Shown one piece after another: positions 1-11,768 of a stretch of DNA of 35,152 nt. How positions within the stretch are numbered: position 1 is the stretch's first letter; the number at the start of each line of letters is the position of its first letter. The notes beneath the pieces were generated by a model, which saw nothing but the letters and a program-made list of their open reading frames with translations, did no database searches and was not told the DNA's origin. This DNA is from Purshia tridentata (taxonomy: Eukaryota; Streptophyta; Magnoliopsida; Rosales; Rosaceae). The stretch is from positions 1 through 35,152 of the forward strand of contig QANT01004289.1 of the NCBI GenBank assembly GCA_003254885.1. The letters run 5' to 3'. The translations under genes were made by a program, and so were the position numbers.

Positions 1-420
1 AAATAGAAATCCAACGTGTTAAGGTAAAATACGGCCTAATTTGATAACTCAAAAATTGAAAAAATTATTAGATATATCTGATACACTATTATGTGGTGTT
101 ATAGCTGTTATCAATCTAACGTGTAAGGGTATTATTCGACGGTTTATTTATATTAGTAGGGTATAGTATTAATAATACAATAATATTATTCTTACTATAT
201 TTTTATATCATATTTGTTATACCATCTTATATGCCATTATTGTACTGGCAGGGTATTTTCTTATTTTTAGGGTTTTTATTTTTTTATTTTTTTTAGTGTC
301 CAATGTATAAATGCCATATAGATTGCCACATAAGATGATATAAAAATGTAATAAGTGTAGCATTGTTTTTAGTAATATTCACCTATATTATGACACATTG
401 GATTGGATACACCACACATA
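1..420. other. AT-rich intergenic DNA with a dispersed-repeat fragment
   Basis: No gene is visible. Bases about 95-180 resemble, in inverted orientation, bases about 28190-28290. Both contain TCAATCTAACGTGTAAGG followed by an ACGGT(T/A)TATTTATATTAGTA-like stretch, so this is probably an edge of a MITE or other dispersed repeat. The final ATA (418-420) is the target-site duplication of the CACTA element that starts at 421. Confidence 0.5.
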
Positions 421-544
421 CACTACAACAAAACAAGGGTTTAGCGGTGGAATATGGCGGCGGATTAAAGGAATCGCCATTGTTGTCTTACCACTAGTGG
501 CGGAAAATAAAAACGTCGCTATTGATGATCAGTGGCATTTCCAT

Positions 545-641
545 CTGCCACAAAAGAACAAAGTGGTAGACAAATCTAATGCTAACTTTTGGCAAAATTT
601 TAACCACTTTAATTCCATGGTAGTAGCGGATCAATCCGCCA

Positions 642-672
<31 letters not shown>

Positions 673-830
673 ACTTTTTAAATATCAACAGTGGCCTTCC
701 AATTCGCCACCTTCCAAAACCCTAATCCTTTATCCTCACACCGCTTCCTTTCTTTTCCTTCATTTCTCTTTTCTTTCTCAGCACCGTTTCCTTCTTTCTT
801 CTCCTTCATTTCTCTATTCTTTTTCAGCTC
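545..830 (+). repeat. Internal direct repeat of the CACTA element, copy 1
   Basis: This stretch runs from CTGCCACAAAAGAACAAAGT through a (TA)n run (about 644-672) to a pyrimidine-rich CTTCATTTCTCT block. It recurs with small differences at about 2431-2672. The copy here has a longer (TA)n run and extra C/T-rich sequence. The short reading frames crossing it have no recognisable protein content. Confidence 0.75.
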
Positions 831-1639
831 TGCTTCCTTCTTTCTTCCTCATCTTCATCTTTTCTTCACTATTATTCTTTCTTTCCACTGATCCATCTTA
901 GCAAAAAATCTGAATCATCTTCTTTCTTGATTATTACACCGAATCATCTCTTATCTAGGTAAAAAGTCTTAGTTTTTATGTTTTTTTCAGATCTATGTTA
1001 TGTTCTTCACAATTTTTTTAATTTTTTTTTGGAGGTCGAGATGGAGGAGGAGAGCTCAGGTGGGCATTTCGTTTCTTTGTGGGTAAAAGTATGATTTTGA
1101 TGTTGTTTGGTGTTTTGTGTTCTATTTTGTTTGTCTAATTTTATTTTATGTTTGAATAATATTTTCTTGTTGTTTATTTAATTTTTTTTTCAATTGGGAT
1201 CAAATCGGTGGAGTGTGCATTTGATATTTTGGAGGATCAGCTCAGGTGTTTAACTTTTTGGGGTAAAATTTTTTTTTTCTATTTTGATATTTTGTGTTTT
1301 TTTCTTGCTTTTAATTCTTTTACTGCTCTAACTCATATATAGCCAACTCTTCTCAAGGCCTCAACGATCGTAATGCCAAGCAAGGAAGAAGGGAAGCTAT
1401 AGACTAAAGGTTTCACTTTAAGGAGCACACAAATAATGTCGTTTCACAGGATCAGGGGAAAGATTTATGCAAATTTTTGTTGGATCAGCTCGGGTGAAGT
1501 GGGATTTGGTTTTTTTTTTTTTGCGTAAAAAATATTTTTTGTGTTCTTTTTTTTTTTGTTTATTTGGATAATACAATTGTTGTTAGAAACTAAATTAGAG
1601 GAATGTTTGTTTGTATGATTATTTTGGTTTTATATTATT

Positions 1640-1942
1640 GAGTTAATTACATAAATAGTCCACTTATTATTCACTAAGTCTCGTTTTGGTCCACAAATTT
1701 TTTTAAGTGCTATATTGGTCTACGAATTGTTTGAAAGTTCCATTTTAGTCCAAATCTGACAAAATTGGACAAATTTGCCCCTCAATTTCGTATCAATGAG
1801 TTGACTTTGAGGGACAAAATTTTCCATTTTGAATCAAAATAGAACAAAGAAACAATTATTGAACCACTATAAAACTTAAAAAAATTTGTGTATCAAAATG
1901 AGACATAACGTATAATAAGTGGACTATTTTTGTAATTTCCTC
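1640..1942. mobile_element. Mutator-like MITE nested in the CACTA element
   Basis: This 303-bp fold-back element has long inverted terminal repeats. The left end GAGTTAATTACATAAATAGT pairs with the right end, whose complement reads GAGGAAATTACAAAAATAGT, and similarity continues inward for roughly 70 bp. It is flanked by a perfect 9-bp direct repeat, TATATTATT (1631-1639 and 1943-1951). A 9-bp target duplication is typical of Mutator-like elements. There is no coding capacity. It inserted after the CACTA element was formed. Confidence 0.85.
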
Positions 1943-2397
1943 TATATTATTTGTAATATGATTTATTGTTACTTTGTTATATATATGATTTGTTTAGTTT
2001 GTATTACAATTGTATATCATATATGTTTTATTAATAATATATATGTTAATATAAAATATTTAGCTACTAGTTTGAGAGCTTTTAGTGGTGGTATGTAAAT
2101 TTAATATATTTACTTACCTTTTACAATTAATACAAAAAAAAAAATTAAATATGGCTAGCAGCGCATTTGGTAGCCCCTATAACTTGCAGTGGAGGATTTT
2201 ATAAAATAATTAGTGGCGGATTGATCCGCCGTTGTGACTTTTAGCATCAGATTGGTTTTTAATATGTGGTTGACATTTAGTGGTGGATTGGACTGCCAGA
2301 AGGTTCCCAATCCGCCACTACCTTCCTTTAGCGTCAGTGTCAATAGTGGCTGATGTCTAATCCGACGCTCATAGCTAATAATGACGTTTTTAAGATA

Positions 2398-2430
2398 AAA
2401 ACGCCACTAATGGTCATTTTAGTGGCGTTT
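2398..2430. repeat. Perfect-stem hairpin, copy 1
   Basis: The arms AAACGCCACTAA and TTAGTGGCGTTT are perfectly complementary around a short loop. The same hairpin recurs at about 2674-2706 beside the right terminus of the CACTA element. It is probably a subterminal transposase-binding palindrome. Confidence 0.75.
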
Positions 2431-2672
2431 ACATCTGCCACAAAAGAACAAAGTGGTAGACAAATCCGATGCTAACTTTTGGCAAAATTTTAACCACTTT
2501 AATTCTATGGTAGTAGCGGATCAATTTGCCACTATATATATATAACTTTTTAAATATCAACAGTGGCCTTCCAATCCGCCACCTTCCAAAACCCTAATCC
2601 TTTCTTTTCCTTCATTTCTCTTTTCTCTCTCAGCACTGCTTCCTTCTTTTTGCTCCTTCATTTCTCTATTCT
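2431..2672 (+). repeat. Internal direct repeat of the CACTA element, copy 2
   Basis: This is the second copy of the block at about 545-830, with a shorter (TA)n run and a trimmed pyrimidine tract. It sits just inside the right terminus, between two copies of the GCCACTAA hairpin. Confidence 0.75.
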
Positions 2673-2673
2673 T

Positions 2674-2706
2674 AAAAACGCCACTAATGGTCATTTTAGT
2701 GGCGTT
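2674..2706. repeat. Perfect-stem hairpin, copy 2
   Basis: Second copy of the AAACGCCACTAA / TTAGTGGCGTTT hairpin, about 40 bp inside the right CACTA terminus. Confidence 0.75.
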
Positions 2707-2745
2707 TTGATTCTGACTTTAAGTCTAATTTTTGTTGTAGTGATA

Positions 2746-3124
2746 TCGGTTACATAAAAAAATCTTTTAAAATGATGGGTTTAATCCAAAATCAAAGATC
2801 GTATTTGGGTTTTTGTCCAATTATGTGTTATACCATATGCATGTGGTTGTAGTATAAGATGATCATTCCACGATCAGATGGCCCTACAAAAAATTTCTAG
2901 TTAGTATTCTTACAATAATTGAAGGGTAACTATGAAAGAGAGGTCGTATGAATTTATTCCTCCCCTCTCTTTATATGAAAATCGAAAAAAGAATAGGGAA
3001 GATAAAAGGAAAATGCACACACAATAGCTTTCTGTTATTGGTGCAATTTAATTAGAAAACACGTAGATAATATAATACAATTATACAACACAATATATTT
3101 ATAATATAAATATATATATATATA
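2746..3124. other. AT-rich intergenic DNA
   Basis: No gene, clear element or RNA gene is visible. It ends in a (TA)n stretch (about 3108-3123) that abuts the fold-back repeat. Confidence 0.5.
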
Positions 3125-3618
3125 GTAAGGCTCTATTGTGGGATTCCCACAAATTAGAAGTTTGTGAGATCCCCCTTGTGGGGCCCACACGAGTTGTTTT
3201 GTATCGATCCGAACCGTTCATTTTTACATCTCTATTGATAGATCATTCTTATAAAAAATTAGCAAAATCTGAAACCATTTGCCTATTTAACTTTGACCAA
3301 ACAAATGAATGGTTTCATAAAAAATAAAATTAAAAGTTTGTAGGATCCCCTTTGTGGGGCCTACATGAGTTGTTTTACATCGATTCGAACTGTTCATTTT
3401 TACATCTCTATTGATAGATCATCCTTACAAAAAATTAGCCAAATCAATATTTTGTTCATCCATTTGTTTGATCAAAGTTAAATAGGCAAATGATTTCTGA
3501 TTTGGTTAATTTTTTGCAAGGATGATCTATCAATAAAGATGTAAAAAATGAACGGTTCGGATTAACATAAAACAACTCGTGTGGGCTCCATAAGGAGGAT
3601 CCCACCATGGAGCTTTAG
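3125..3618. repeat. Three-copy fold-back repeat upstream of the RBOHF gene
   Basis: One roughly 190-bp sequence occurs three times: forward from about 3125, forward again from about 3332, and inverted at about 3470-3618. Shared blocks include GAACCGTTCATTTTTACATC, TTGATAGATCAT and TTGCCTATTTAACTTTGA. The outer ends are inverted copies of each other: GTAAGGCTCTATTGTGGGAT at the left, and CTAAAGCTCCATGGTGGGAT as the complement of the right. This is a MITE-like fold-back element. I see no convincing target duplication because the left flank is simple (TA)n. Confidence 0.75.
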
Positions 3619-3997
3619 TGTATGTATATATACACGTATATTCGGTGGTGGTGTAGTGTTATTGTATGGTCCCCTTTGTATTGGGTTCGGGTCCCTTGGC
3701 TGTCTCTGCTACAAACTTGTCTGTTTCTTGCTTTTCCTCTCTCTAATTGCTGCGCTCCGCGTACATGTCTTTTCTTTTCTCTCAGAGATTCTCTAACAAC
3801 GCGTTCGGCGACCACTTTGATCACTTGTTTAAAAAAATTCACTCCCACTCTCTGCATTTAGTCCACTATAACTAGCTAGGCGCGCACCACCAGATTTTTA
3901 TATTATACATATATAAATATTTATCATCTCAGATTCTCAATCAATAAGTTCTATACTCTGTTTCATCTTAATCACCAATCAGTTTGTTCTTTTACCA
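3619..3997 (+). promoter_or_regulatory. Presumed promoter and 5' UTR of the RBOHF gene
   Basis: This is the 380 bp between the fold-back repeat and the start codon. A TATA-like stretch, ATATATAAATATT, lies at about 3909-3921, some 80 bp before the ATG, which would allow a short 5' UTR. A (TATG/TATA) run at 3620-3640 is alternative TATA-like sequence. I did not identify a transcription start, and a 5' UTR intron cannot be excluded. Confidence 0.45.
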
Positions 3998-6900
3998 ATG
4001 AGGGCTCATCGCCGATGGGCCTCCGACTCGGTTCCGGAGAAATCGCTGGTAAGCGCCGGATCGTCGCCGGGAACCGAGTCCAACTCGGCCGGCGAGGAGT
4101 TCGTCGAGGTGACACTAGATTTACAAGACGACAACACGATTGTGCTTCGCAGCGTCGAGCCAGCCACCGTGATTCACATCGACGACGGCGTCGGTGCCGG
4201 ACCTGAGAGTACTCCGGCTTCGGCCTCGAGGTCGCCGTCGACGATAAGGCGAAGTTCATCAAATAATCGGATTCGGCAATTCTCTCAGGAGCTGAAAGCC
4301 GAGGCGGTGGCGAAGGCGAAGCAGTTCTCGCAAGAGCTGAAAGCCGAGCTCCGGAGGTTCTCGTGGAGCCACAGCCATGCTTCGCGCGTGCTCTCCGCTT
4401 CTGCTTCGCCTTCTGGGAATGCCGGTGTCAGTTCCACCAGCGCCGGATACGACTCTGCGTTGGCGGCTCGAGCTCTGAGGCGGCAGCGAGCTCAGCTCGA
4501 TCGGACTCGGTCCGGCGCTCAGAAAGCGCTTCGCGGGTTGAGGTTCATCAGCAACTGCAAGAGTTCTAAGACCAATGGCGTCGATGCATGGAACGAAGTC
4601 GAGAGCAATTTCAACAAGCTCGCCAAGGAAGGCTTTCTCTTCCGCGCCGATTTCGCTCAATGCATAGGTTCGATTCAATTCTCTTCGCATTGTGAAATTC
4701 AATTCCGTTCAGATATTCGATAATGCGTTTCGTGTTTTCTGGAAACAAGAAAAAAACGCTTCACCTTCATCGCGTTACAGTTTGTTACAGTCGTACTATT
4801 GTAATATTTGCACAGTAATTAATAATTTTTAAAAATTTTATTTGTTTTTTTGAAGGAATGAGAGATTCAAAGGAGTTTGCTCTGGAGCTGTTCGATGCGC
4901 TAGGTCGTAGACGAAGATTGAAGGTTGAGAAAATCAGCAAGGACGAGCTTTATGAGTTTTGGTCCCAAATTTCCGATCAAAGCTTTGATTCAAGGCTTCA
5001 GATCTTCTTCGACATGTACGCATATTCGTTAATTAACTGTACAATTAATCATTTCAGCCTTGTTTTATTTAATGAATCCTCTGTTTTTAATTCCAACGCT
5101 TGGATAAAGGGACCAAAACTGTCTTTTCCAATCCCGTAATTTTATTACTACATACTTATTGATAATATTTAATTTTAATATTATATTCATCTTTTTTATC
5201 TCACAGGGTGGACAAGAATGATGATGGTAGAATTACTGAAGAAGAAGTAAAAGAGGTATATATTTTTCTGTCAACATGCATTAGCAGCCACATTAAATTA
5301 ATAATAAACACTGTGGTACCTGTCATCTAGATATATTTTTTTATGATTTTTATGATTTTAAAACATTTACTGAAAAAAAAAAAAAAACTTTATAGTGCTA
5401 CTGCTATACCCAATCATGTTAATGAATTAGCCTACTCAGCTACTCTCCGTTCGGATTCCAGAAATTAGAAAAATAGAAAAACAGAAATGTTGCGCGGACG
5501 CTGCTGTGTCTAGAGTCATGACCCATTTGAGCACTCTATACATGTTGACATGTAGTCATGCATAAGCTTCTTCTTGTTTCATGGCCTACAGGGTGTCATT
5601 TGGTTATAATAATCCACGGTAGGCGGGATTGGGTGAGCTTAAATTCATGAAATTCCAAAACTAACTACCACACTCCAATAAAAAATAATAATAGAGGAAT
5701 TAATTAAAATTCATGTTTGATCAGTTTTCTTCGTTTATGATGTTTACCATGTTCGGAAGCATCTTTTTGTATTATTAGTCGGGGGCTAGTGCACCAGGCC
5801 GGTCTCTTTCTTTTGATTAAGAGTTTGATGAGATTGGAGGCATCTTGAATTCTCTCATTTTACCAATTTTTTGGTATGATTTTAATGTATTTTTCAGTGC
5901 GGTTGGTGGGGGCTTTTTAGTCAATTTGTTATCAAAATTTTCAAATAATTAATTCAGTCTTTGGTTGAAATTAAGTTTACAATATGAAGTCAGTCTTTCG
6001 GACCATAAAAAGAGAAGCCAGTTCTTGGTGGAAAAATTTTAAATATACTTTTATTGAAGTTTGAATTTTTATTTTATTTCTTTGTTTTCTTTTTATTTTA
6101 TTTTATTATATTTGTTTTTATTGGTTAGATTATCATGCTGAGTGCTTCTGCAAACAAGCTATCAAGGTTGAAGGAACAGGCAGAGGAATATGCAGCTCTG
6201 ATAATGGAAGAGTTAGATCCTGAAAGACTTGGCTACATTGAGGTGGGTCCCTAGTTATATGATATCAGAACAGTTTTTATATTTCTTTTTTTGGTACAGG
6301 AATAGTTTTTATATTTCTATTTGTGTGTCATAACTTTTTGTCGGATTTTTTATTTTGTGTGTGTGTGTGTGATATATATATATATAAATAAATACATTTA
6401 ATTTAAGCATAGAGATTAATAAATCTCAAAAACTAGGGACTGTCTTAGTGGTTTGACTTTATGTGCAAATTAATTGTTTCACATACTTAATTGGGCTTAC
6501 ATGGTCAAATAGGGCCTGGACCAGTTGTATATACTTTTACGCACCAATTGAGTTTGACTTTTCCTTCTGTGTCCTTTGTTTTGAGACGCATATTTAAAAT
6601 TTTACACACTGGGTTATCATGTTGTTCAACTGTCCACGAAGGAACACCAAACTTTCATCACTAGAACAACGTAACTGGTTGATTTGGTGCCAAACCAGCT
6701 CATCTTTCAATTGGAACATCTATGCTATATAGTTGAACAATATTTTGTTATCCCACAAAAAATATAAAAAGACAATATTTTGTGTATTGTCTAGATTTAT
6801 ATTTTAATTTTGAATTTTCAGACAAGCTATTGGGTTGATAGAGACATGCTGTTTTGTCTGTGCAAAATTGTATCAATAAGGCCCAGTTCCAAAAGCAAAG

Positions 6901-9900
6901 CTAGTGGAAGAATTTTCCTAAGCTAGCAATATGTCATTCGAATCCTCATGCATCATTTTCTATATCTAAATCCTATGACTGTTTCAAACATTAATCTTTT
7001 TATTTTTTGCTTTAAATTAAAAAAAAAACCATTTTAAATCAAAGCCAAGAGACTGAAATCGTCCTCACCAACTACACTTTCACCAGTGCATGTGAATCGT
7101 GATTGACCTGCTGTTTTTACTCCTGCCTCGAAAAGTGACGTTGAGTGCTATTTTACTCACCACTGCCTTCTATGATAATTTGTAATGCTTAATTCTCACT
7201 CAAACACATAGGCACGCATGGTGTCATGAGTTGACATCATGCAGATTTCTAATATCTTTTGCATGGATAATTCCCGTCAAATCTCTGACGATGACGATGA
7301 TGCAGTTATGGCAATTGGAGACGCTTCTGCTACAAAAGGACACGTACCTAAACTACAGCCAAGCCCTGAGCTACACGAGCCAAGCCTTGAGCCAGAACCT
7401 CCAAGGGCTAAGAAGGAGAAGCCCAATCCGCAGATTGAGCACCAAGTTACTCTACTATTTGCAGGAGAACTGGAAGAGAATCTGGGTTTTGACGTTGTGG
7501 GTGTCCATCATGATTGGGCTGTTCACATGGAAGTTCATTCAGTACAAGCAGAAAAACGCGTTCAAGATAATGGGTTACTGCCTCCTCACGTCTAAGGGTG
7601 CGGCTGAGACCTTGAAGTTCAACATGGCTCTTGTGCTCTTACCCGTTTGTAGAAACACCATCACTTGGCTCAGGTCCACCAGGCTGGGCCACTGTGTGCC
7701 TTTTGACGACAACATCAACTTCCACAAGGTACACAGATATGCACCACAACAACTCTTTATCTTTCTTTGCTTTGCTTCGTTTATACGTTGGGACCCATCT
7801 AGAGGGGACTTTATTAATGTCAACAAGAGTTACGAGAGGGTTGACCTCAGCCATTATAATAAAATACGTTTTCATTACGAGTGTTGCTGCTCACAAATAT
7901 ATATTTTCCCTGCACGCAGCAAAAATTGACAAATAAATAGCTTTCTATATATACCTTTTCTGCTTTGGGTTAAGAAAAAGAAAATCAGATAGTGGAAACC
8001 AGAGTACCAGACAAGACTTATGCGCGTACTACATATATATGCTTAGAGACCCTACATGAGATTGCTTCCTGTATGTGTTGACAAGGTTATAGCATTTGCT
8101 CCATATAGATAAAACACTTTCCTTATCTTATTAGGAAAGAAGAGAGAACATATACACACACATTTGGTATTAACATATATACATGATACTTGTCCCTGTA
8201 ATTTGTTGGATGTTGAGGTTGAGCATTAATCAGTTTAATTACACATAATTTTTTAATTTTGGGCCATAACTGTGGTTGGTTATTGCAATAATTTTGATAT
8301 TTTTCTTTTTGTTAACTAAGGGTAAGGTGGGGAAGCTCACAGGACTATTCATAGCCATTAGTATTGATATTTTCTTTTTTCCTTTTTTTGCAATAATTTG
8401 ACGAGGTAATTAAGGATGATTTCCTCTGTTCACTTGGGTTTGGTAGAATATGACATCAATGCATTGTGCCTCACTGCCATGTCTGGTGTAATGGTTTCAA
8501 ATGACACATTGATCGCATTGTGACATAGATATCTCTTTATGTATAAAGGTTTGGCTAAGACTCTTGAAGTACCATGACACATCAAAGTGAGACAGTTTAA
8601 CTGCAAGAATGACAGAGTTGATTTGTAGAGGTCCTGAATTTAATTAGTTTGTTAAACCCTGGCTAATTAACCTCAATTCTCACTCTATGGAAGCCTAACA
8701 TGATATGTAATCCCTCTAAATTGAATTTTCTATTGATAATCTTTGCAGACCATTGCTGCAGCCATTGTAATTGGTGTCATTCTTCATGCTGGGAACCATC
8801 TTGCTTGTGATTTTCCAAGGCTTATAAAGGTGTCCGAGACAGTCTATGAGGAGTACTTGTTTGAGGACTTTGGAACACATAAACCCAGATACATAGATTT
8901 GGTTAAAGGGGCTGAGGGCGTGACTGGAATTATCATGGTGATATGCATGGCAATTGCTTTCACACTCGCCACACGATGGTTCAGGCGGAGCCTCATTAAG
9001 CTCCCCAAGCCCTTTAATAGGCTCACTGGCTTCAATGCCTTCTGGTATTCACATCACTTATTTGTCATTGTCTACGTCTTGCTCATTGTGCATGGCGTCT
9101 TCCTCTATCTAGTGCACAAATGGTACCTTAAGACGGTATAAATCTCTCCAATGATTAGTAATGTATATTATATATATATATATATTCAATAATAAGATCA
9201 TTATGTTTAAATTGCTTAAGAGCGTTATCTTCATGTTTTCAGACTTGGATGTATCTTGCTGTTCCTGTTTTACTATATGCTGGAGAAAGGACCCTGAGAA
9301 TCTTCCGGTCCGGCTTCTATACTGTCCGTCTTCTGAAGGTGAGCATAAGTGCATTAACACATAAGTTTTGTTTGTTAGAAAAATAAAATATAGTGAAATT
9401 TCTTTTCTAGTAAGTTACACATGCAACAACTGGGGTTTTAACCTTACAAGTGATCTTCCAGCCTTGTTTTAAACTCTTAAAGGCAAAGAGGTTCCATTAG
9501 GCCATTGGCTGCATATATGTCTACTTTATTAGACACTTCTAGGCTAATTAATGTGCATCCTGTGTGGTATTCGAAGGAGTTCCCAAGGCACATAGTTGAA
9601 TGCTAGTGGTTTCCACACAAATTGCATTCTCTGAATCTACAGTCTTGTTTAGAATTTGGTCCTTTTTGTTGCTGAAATGTTTTAATTTTTTACATTGTTA
9701 TTCTCTCTTTAATTCTGAACTTGTAGGTTGCTATTTATCCTGGAAACGTCCTGACATTGCAAATGTCTAAGCCATCCCAGTTTAAATACAAAAGTGGACA
9801 GTACATGTTTGTCCAGTGCCCAGCTGTTTCTCCCTTTGAGTGGTAAGTCACCATGGTTATACCAATTCATGAATAATACCTTCTTCTTATGGAAAATCTG

Positions 9901-11647
9901 AGTCAACTGCCCAATCTGGACTCGATTATTCATACTTCTATGGTAAAACTATAAGAATTATGTTTATCCTGAGATATTCAATCCCCTGTCTAATATTATT
10001 GTATTTATTTTTTCTATATCCGTGTTGTGCTCTGGTTTTCTCATTCTGAATGTTAGTATGCTATTTTTATGTATGTCAGGCATCCATTTTCCATTACATC
10101 TGCTCCTGGCGATGACTACCTTAGTGTTCACATCCGTCAGCTTGGTGACTGGACACAAGAGCTTAAGCGGGTTTTTTCAGAAGCCTGTGAGCCTCCCTTA
10201 GCTGGGAAGAGTGGCCTGCTAAGGGCTGATGAAACAACCAAGACAAGGTGTATATTATGCAAATTATTGTTTATATTGTCACATTTCTTCCTTCATTTTG
10301 GTCATATTTTCGGTATAGTACTAAATTTAAGTTCTTTGACAACAGTTTGCCCAAGCTTTTAATAGATGGGCCTTATGGTGCCCCGGCACAAGACTACCGG
10401 AAATATGATGTCCTGTTGCTTGTTGGTCTTGGGATTGGCGCAACACCTTTCATTAGTATTTTGAAAGATTTGCTCAACAATATTGTCAAAATAGAGGAGC
10501 AGGCTGTAAGTATATTATGCTTATTGTACTGCTACTACTTCACTATCCCAACCTGCTATGTCCATGAAAGTGTCATGCATGTTATACTTTTCAATATTTG
10601 ATTGATCACCAACATCTTTTGAGTCAATGAGTATTGATCTGACTGGAATTTGCAAACTCACAATTCTGCTTTCTTCTCTTCAGGATTCTGTCTCAGATTT
10701 GAGTATAACTTCAGACCTAAGTGCTGGGAGTACAGATTCTCCTAATCCCAACAAGGTTTATCAAAAACGGAAAAAGACTCTGAAGACCACCAATGCCTAC
10801 TTTTATTGGGTAACTAGGGAGCAAGGCTCATTTGATTGGTTCAAAGGAGTGATGAATGAAGTTGCAGAGCTTGATCAAAGGGTAATTGGAAATGTTCCCT
10901 GGAAGTACATATATTTATAGCTTACCATGAGGTTCTTTATTGTTAACTTTGTCTTGACTTTTGATTTAATTCTAGGGTGTCATTGAGATGCACAACTATT
11001 TGACTAGCGTGTATGAGGAAGGTGATGCTCGATCAACACTCATCACCATGGTCCAAGCTCTCAACCATGCTAAGAATGGGGTTGACATTGTGTCTGGAAC
11101 AAGGGTAGGATATTTCATCTCTGTCATTCTCTTTATCTTTCAAACATTTATCCTTGCATGATAGAATTTTGTGACATTAAAGCTGCAACCAATGCCTTAA
11201 TGTCATTACTTCTTACATATAAACATGTTCACTTGGGATTTTGTTATGTTCAACTATCCTAGAAAAAGTCACCAAAGCTGAGTGGACAAAATGGTCCATT
11301 TAACTGCTCACTTGATTTATAAGATACTGGGTGTAGTTTTACTGATTTGCTCCTGATTATTTTGCTTAGGTGCGCACTCATTTTGCCAGACCTAATTGGA
11401 AGAAAGTTTTCTCAAAAATTTGTTCCAAGCACTGTAGTGCAAGGATAGGTGAGTCAATCTCCCAGAGCCTTTAAAAGATATATAAGCAGATTCTGCTTTA
11501 TCCTAATACTGTTATTTTTGTTGAAATATTGGATCAGGGGTATTCTATTGTGGAGCACCAGTTTTGGCCAAAGAACTCAGCAAGCTTTGCTATGATTTCA
11601 ATCAGAAAGGTTCAACCAAGTTCGAATTCCACAAGGAGCACTTTTAA
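3998..11647 (+). CDS. RBOHF: Respiratory burst oxidase, RBOHF type (plant NADPH oxidase)
   Basis: This enzyme passes electrons from cytosolic NADPH through FAD and two hemes to O2, making apoplastic superoxide. Fourteen exons join in frame with GT-AG introns: 3998-4667, 4856-5015, 5207-5255, 6129-6242, 7306-7728, 8749-9135, 9243-9338, 9727-9842, 10080-10247, 10346-10505, 10684-10881, 10976-11104, 11370-11448, 11538-11647. The product is 952 residues, close to Arabidopsis RBOHF (944). The N-terminal cytosolic region (1-224) has the conserved [12 protein letters not shown] segment and RTRS (Ser172), which by my alignment matches the OST1 site Ser174 of Arabidopsis. EF-hand 1 is canonical ([12 protein letters not shown], 279-290). 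EF-hand 2 is degenerate (about 323-334). The ferric-reductase membrane domain has likely heme ligands His471/His485 and His574/His587. The FAD site is HPFSITSAP (673-681). NADPH sites include GPYGAPAQ (736-743), GLGIGATPF (755-763) and YCGAPVL, and the C-terminus is KEHF. No frameshift or stop interrupts it. The RBOHF assignment rather than RBOHD is from recalled sequence. Confidence 0.97.
5256..6128 (+). other. RBOHF intron 3 (873 bp)
   Basis: Intron between the exon encoding the first EF-hand loop (ending GTA AAA GAG) and the exon starting ATTATCATGCTG. It is phase 0, with GTATAT donor and TTAG acceptor. I see no gene, element boundary or structured RNA inside. Confidence 0.85.
6243..7305 (+). 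other. RBOHF intron 4 (1063 bp) with a GT/AT microsatellite
   Basis: Phase-0 intron with GTGGGT donor and TGCAG acceptor. It holds a compound (GT)n(AT)n microsatellite at about 6356-6386. A reading frame crossing the acceptor merely runs into exon 5 and is not a separate gene. Confidence 0.85.
7729..8748 (+). other. RBOHF intron 5 (1020 bp)
   Basis: Phase-0 intron with GTACAC donor and TTTGCAG acceptor. It separates the FHK heme-ligand motif (His471) from the rest of the same transmembrane helix. No internal gene or element is recognised. Confidence 0.85.
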
Positions 11648-11768
11648 AAGACTCTGGGGGTACATAAATAACCGCAGCTTATGCCTCAGCTCCTCCTTTC
11701 AAATCCATCTCTAACACCTCCCTTCACTTGCAGAGTAAGAAATTTTGCAATATTCTTACATTAATAAA
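11648..11768 (+). terminator. RBOHF 3' UTR with candidate polyadenylation signal
   Basis: An AATAAA hexamer at 11763-11768 lies about 115 bp after the stop codon in an AT-rich stretch, a usual distance for a plant poly(A) signal. Its use is inferred. Confidence 0.5.

Larger units (their letters stand above)
421..2742. mobile_element. Non-autonomous CACTA (En/Spm-type) DNA transposon
   Basis: The left end reads CACTACAACAAAA and the right end is its inverted form, TTTTTGTTGTAGTG. Both ends are flanked by the 3-bp target duplication ATA (418-420 and 2743-2745), the length expected for the CACTA superfamily. Subterminal regions are full of short GTGGCGG / CCGCCAC motifs in both orientations, as expected for transposase-binding repeats. 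No transposase reading frame is recognisable, so the 2322-bp element is a non-autonomous derivative. It contains a nested MITE, an internal direct duplication and two copies of a short hairpin, listed separately. Confidence 0.9.

Noticed and set aside
398..891. Short open frames in the CACTA element
   Set aside because: They run through (TA)n or pyrimidine tracts and show no transposase or other domain.
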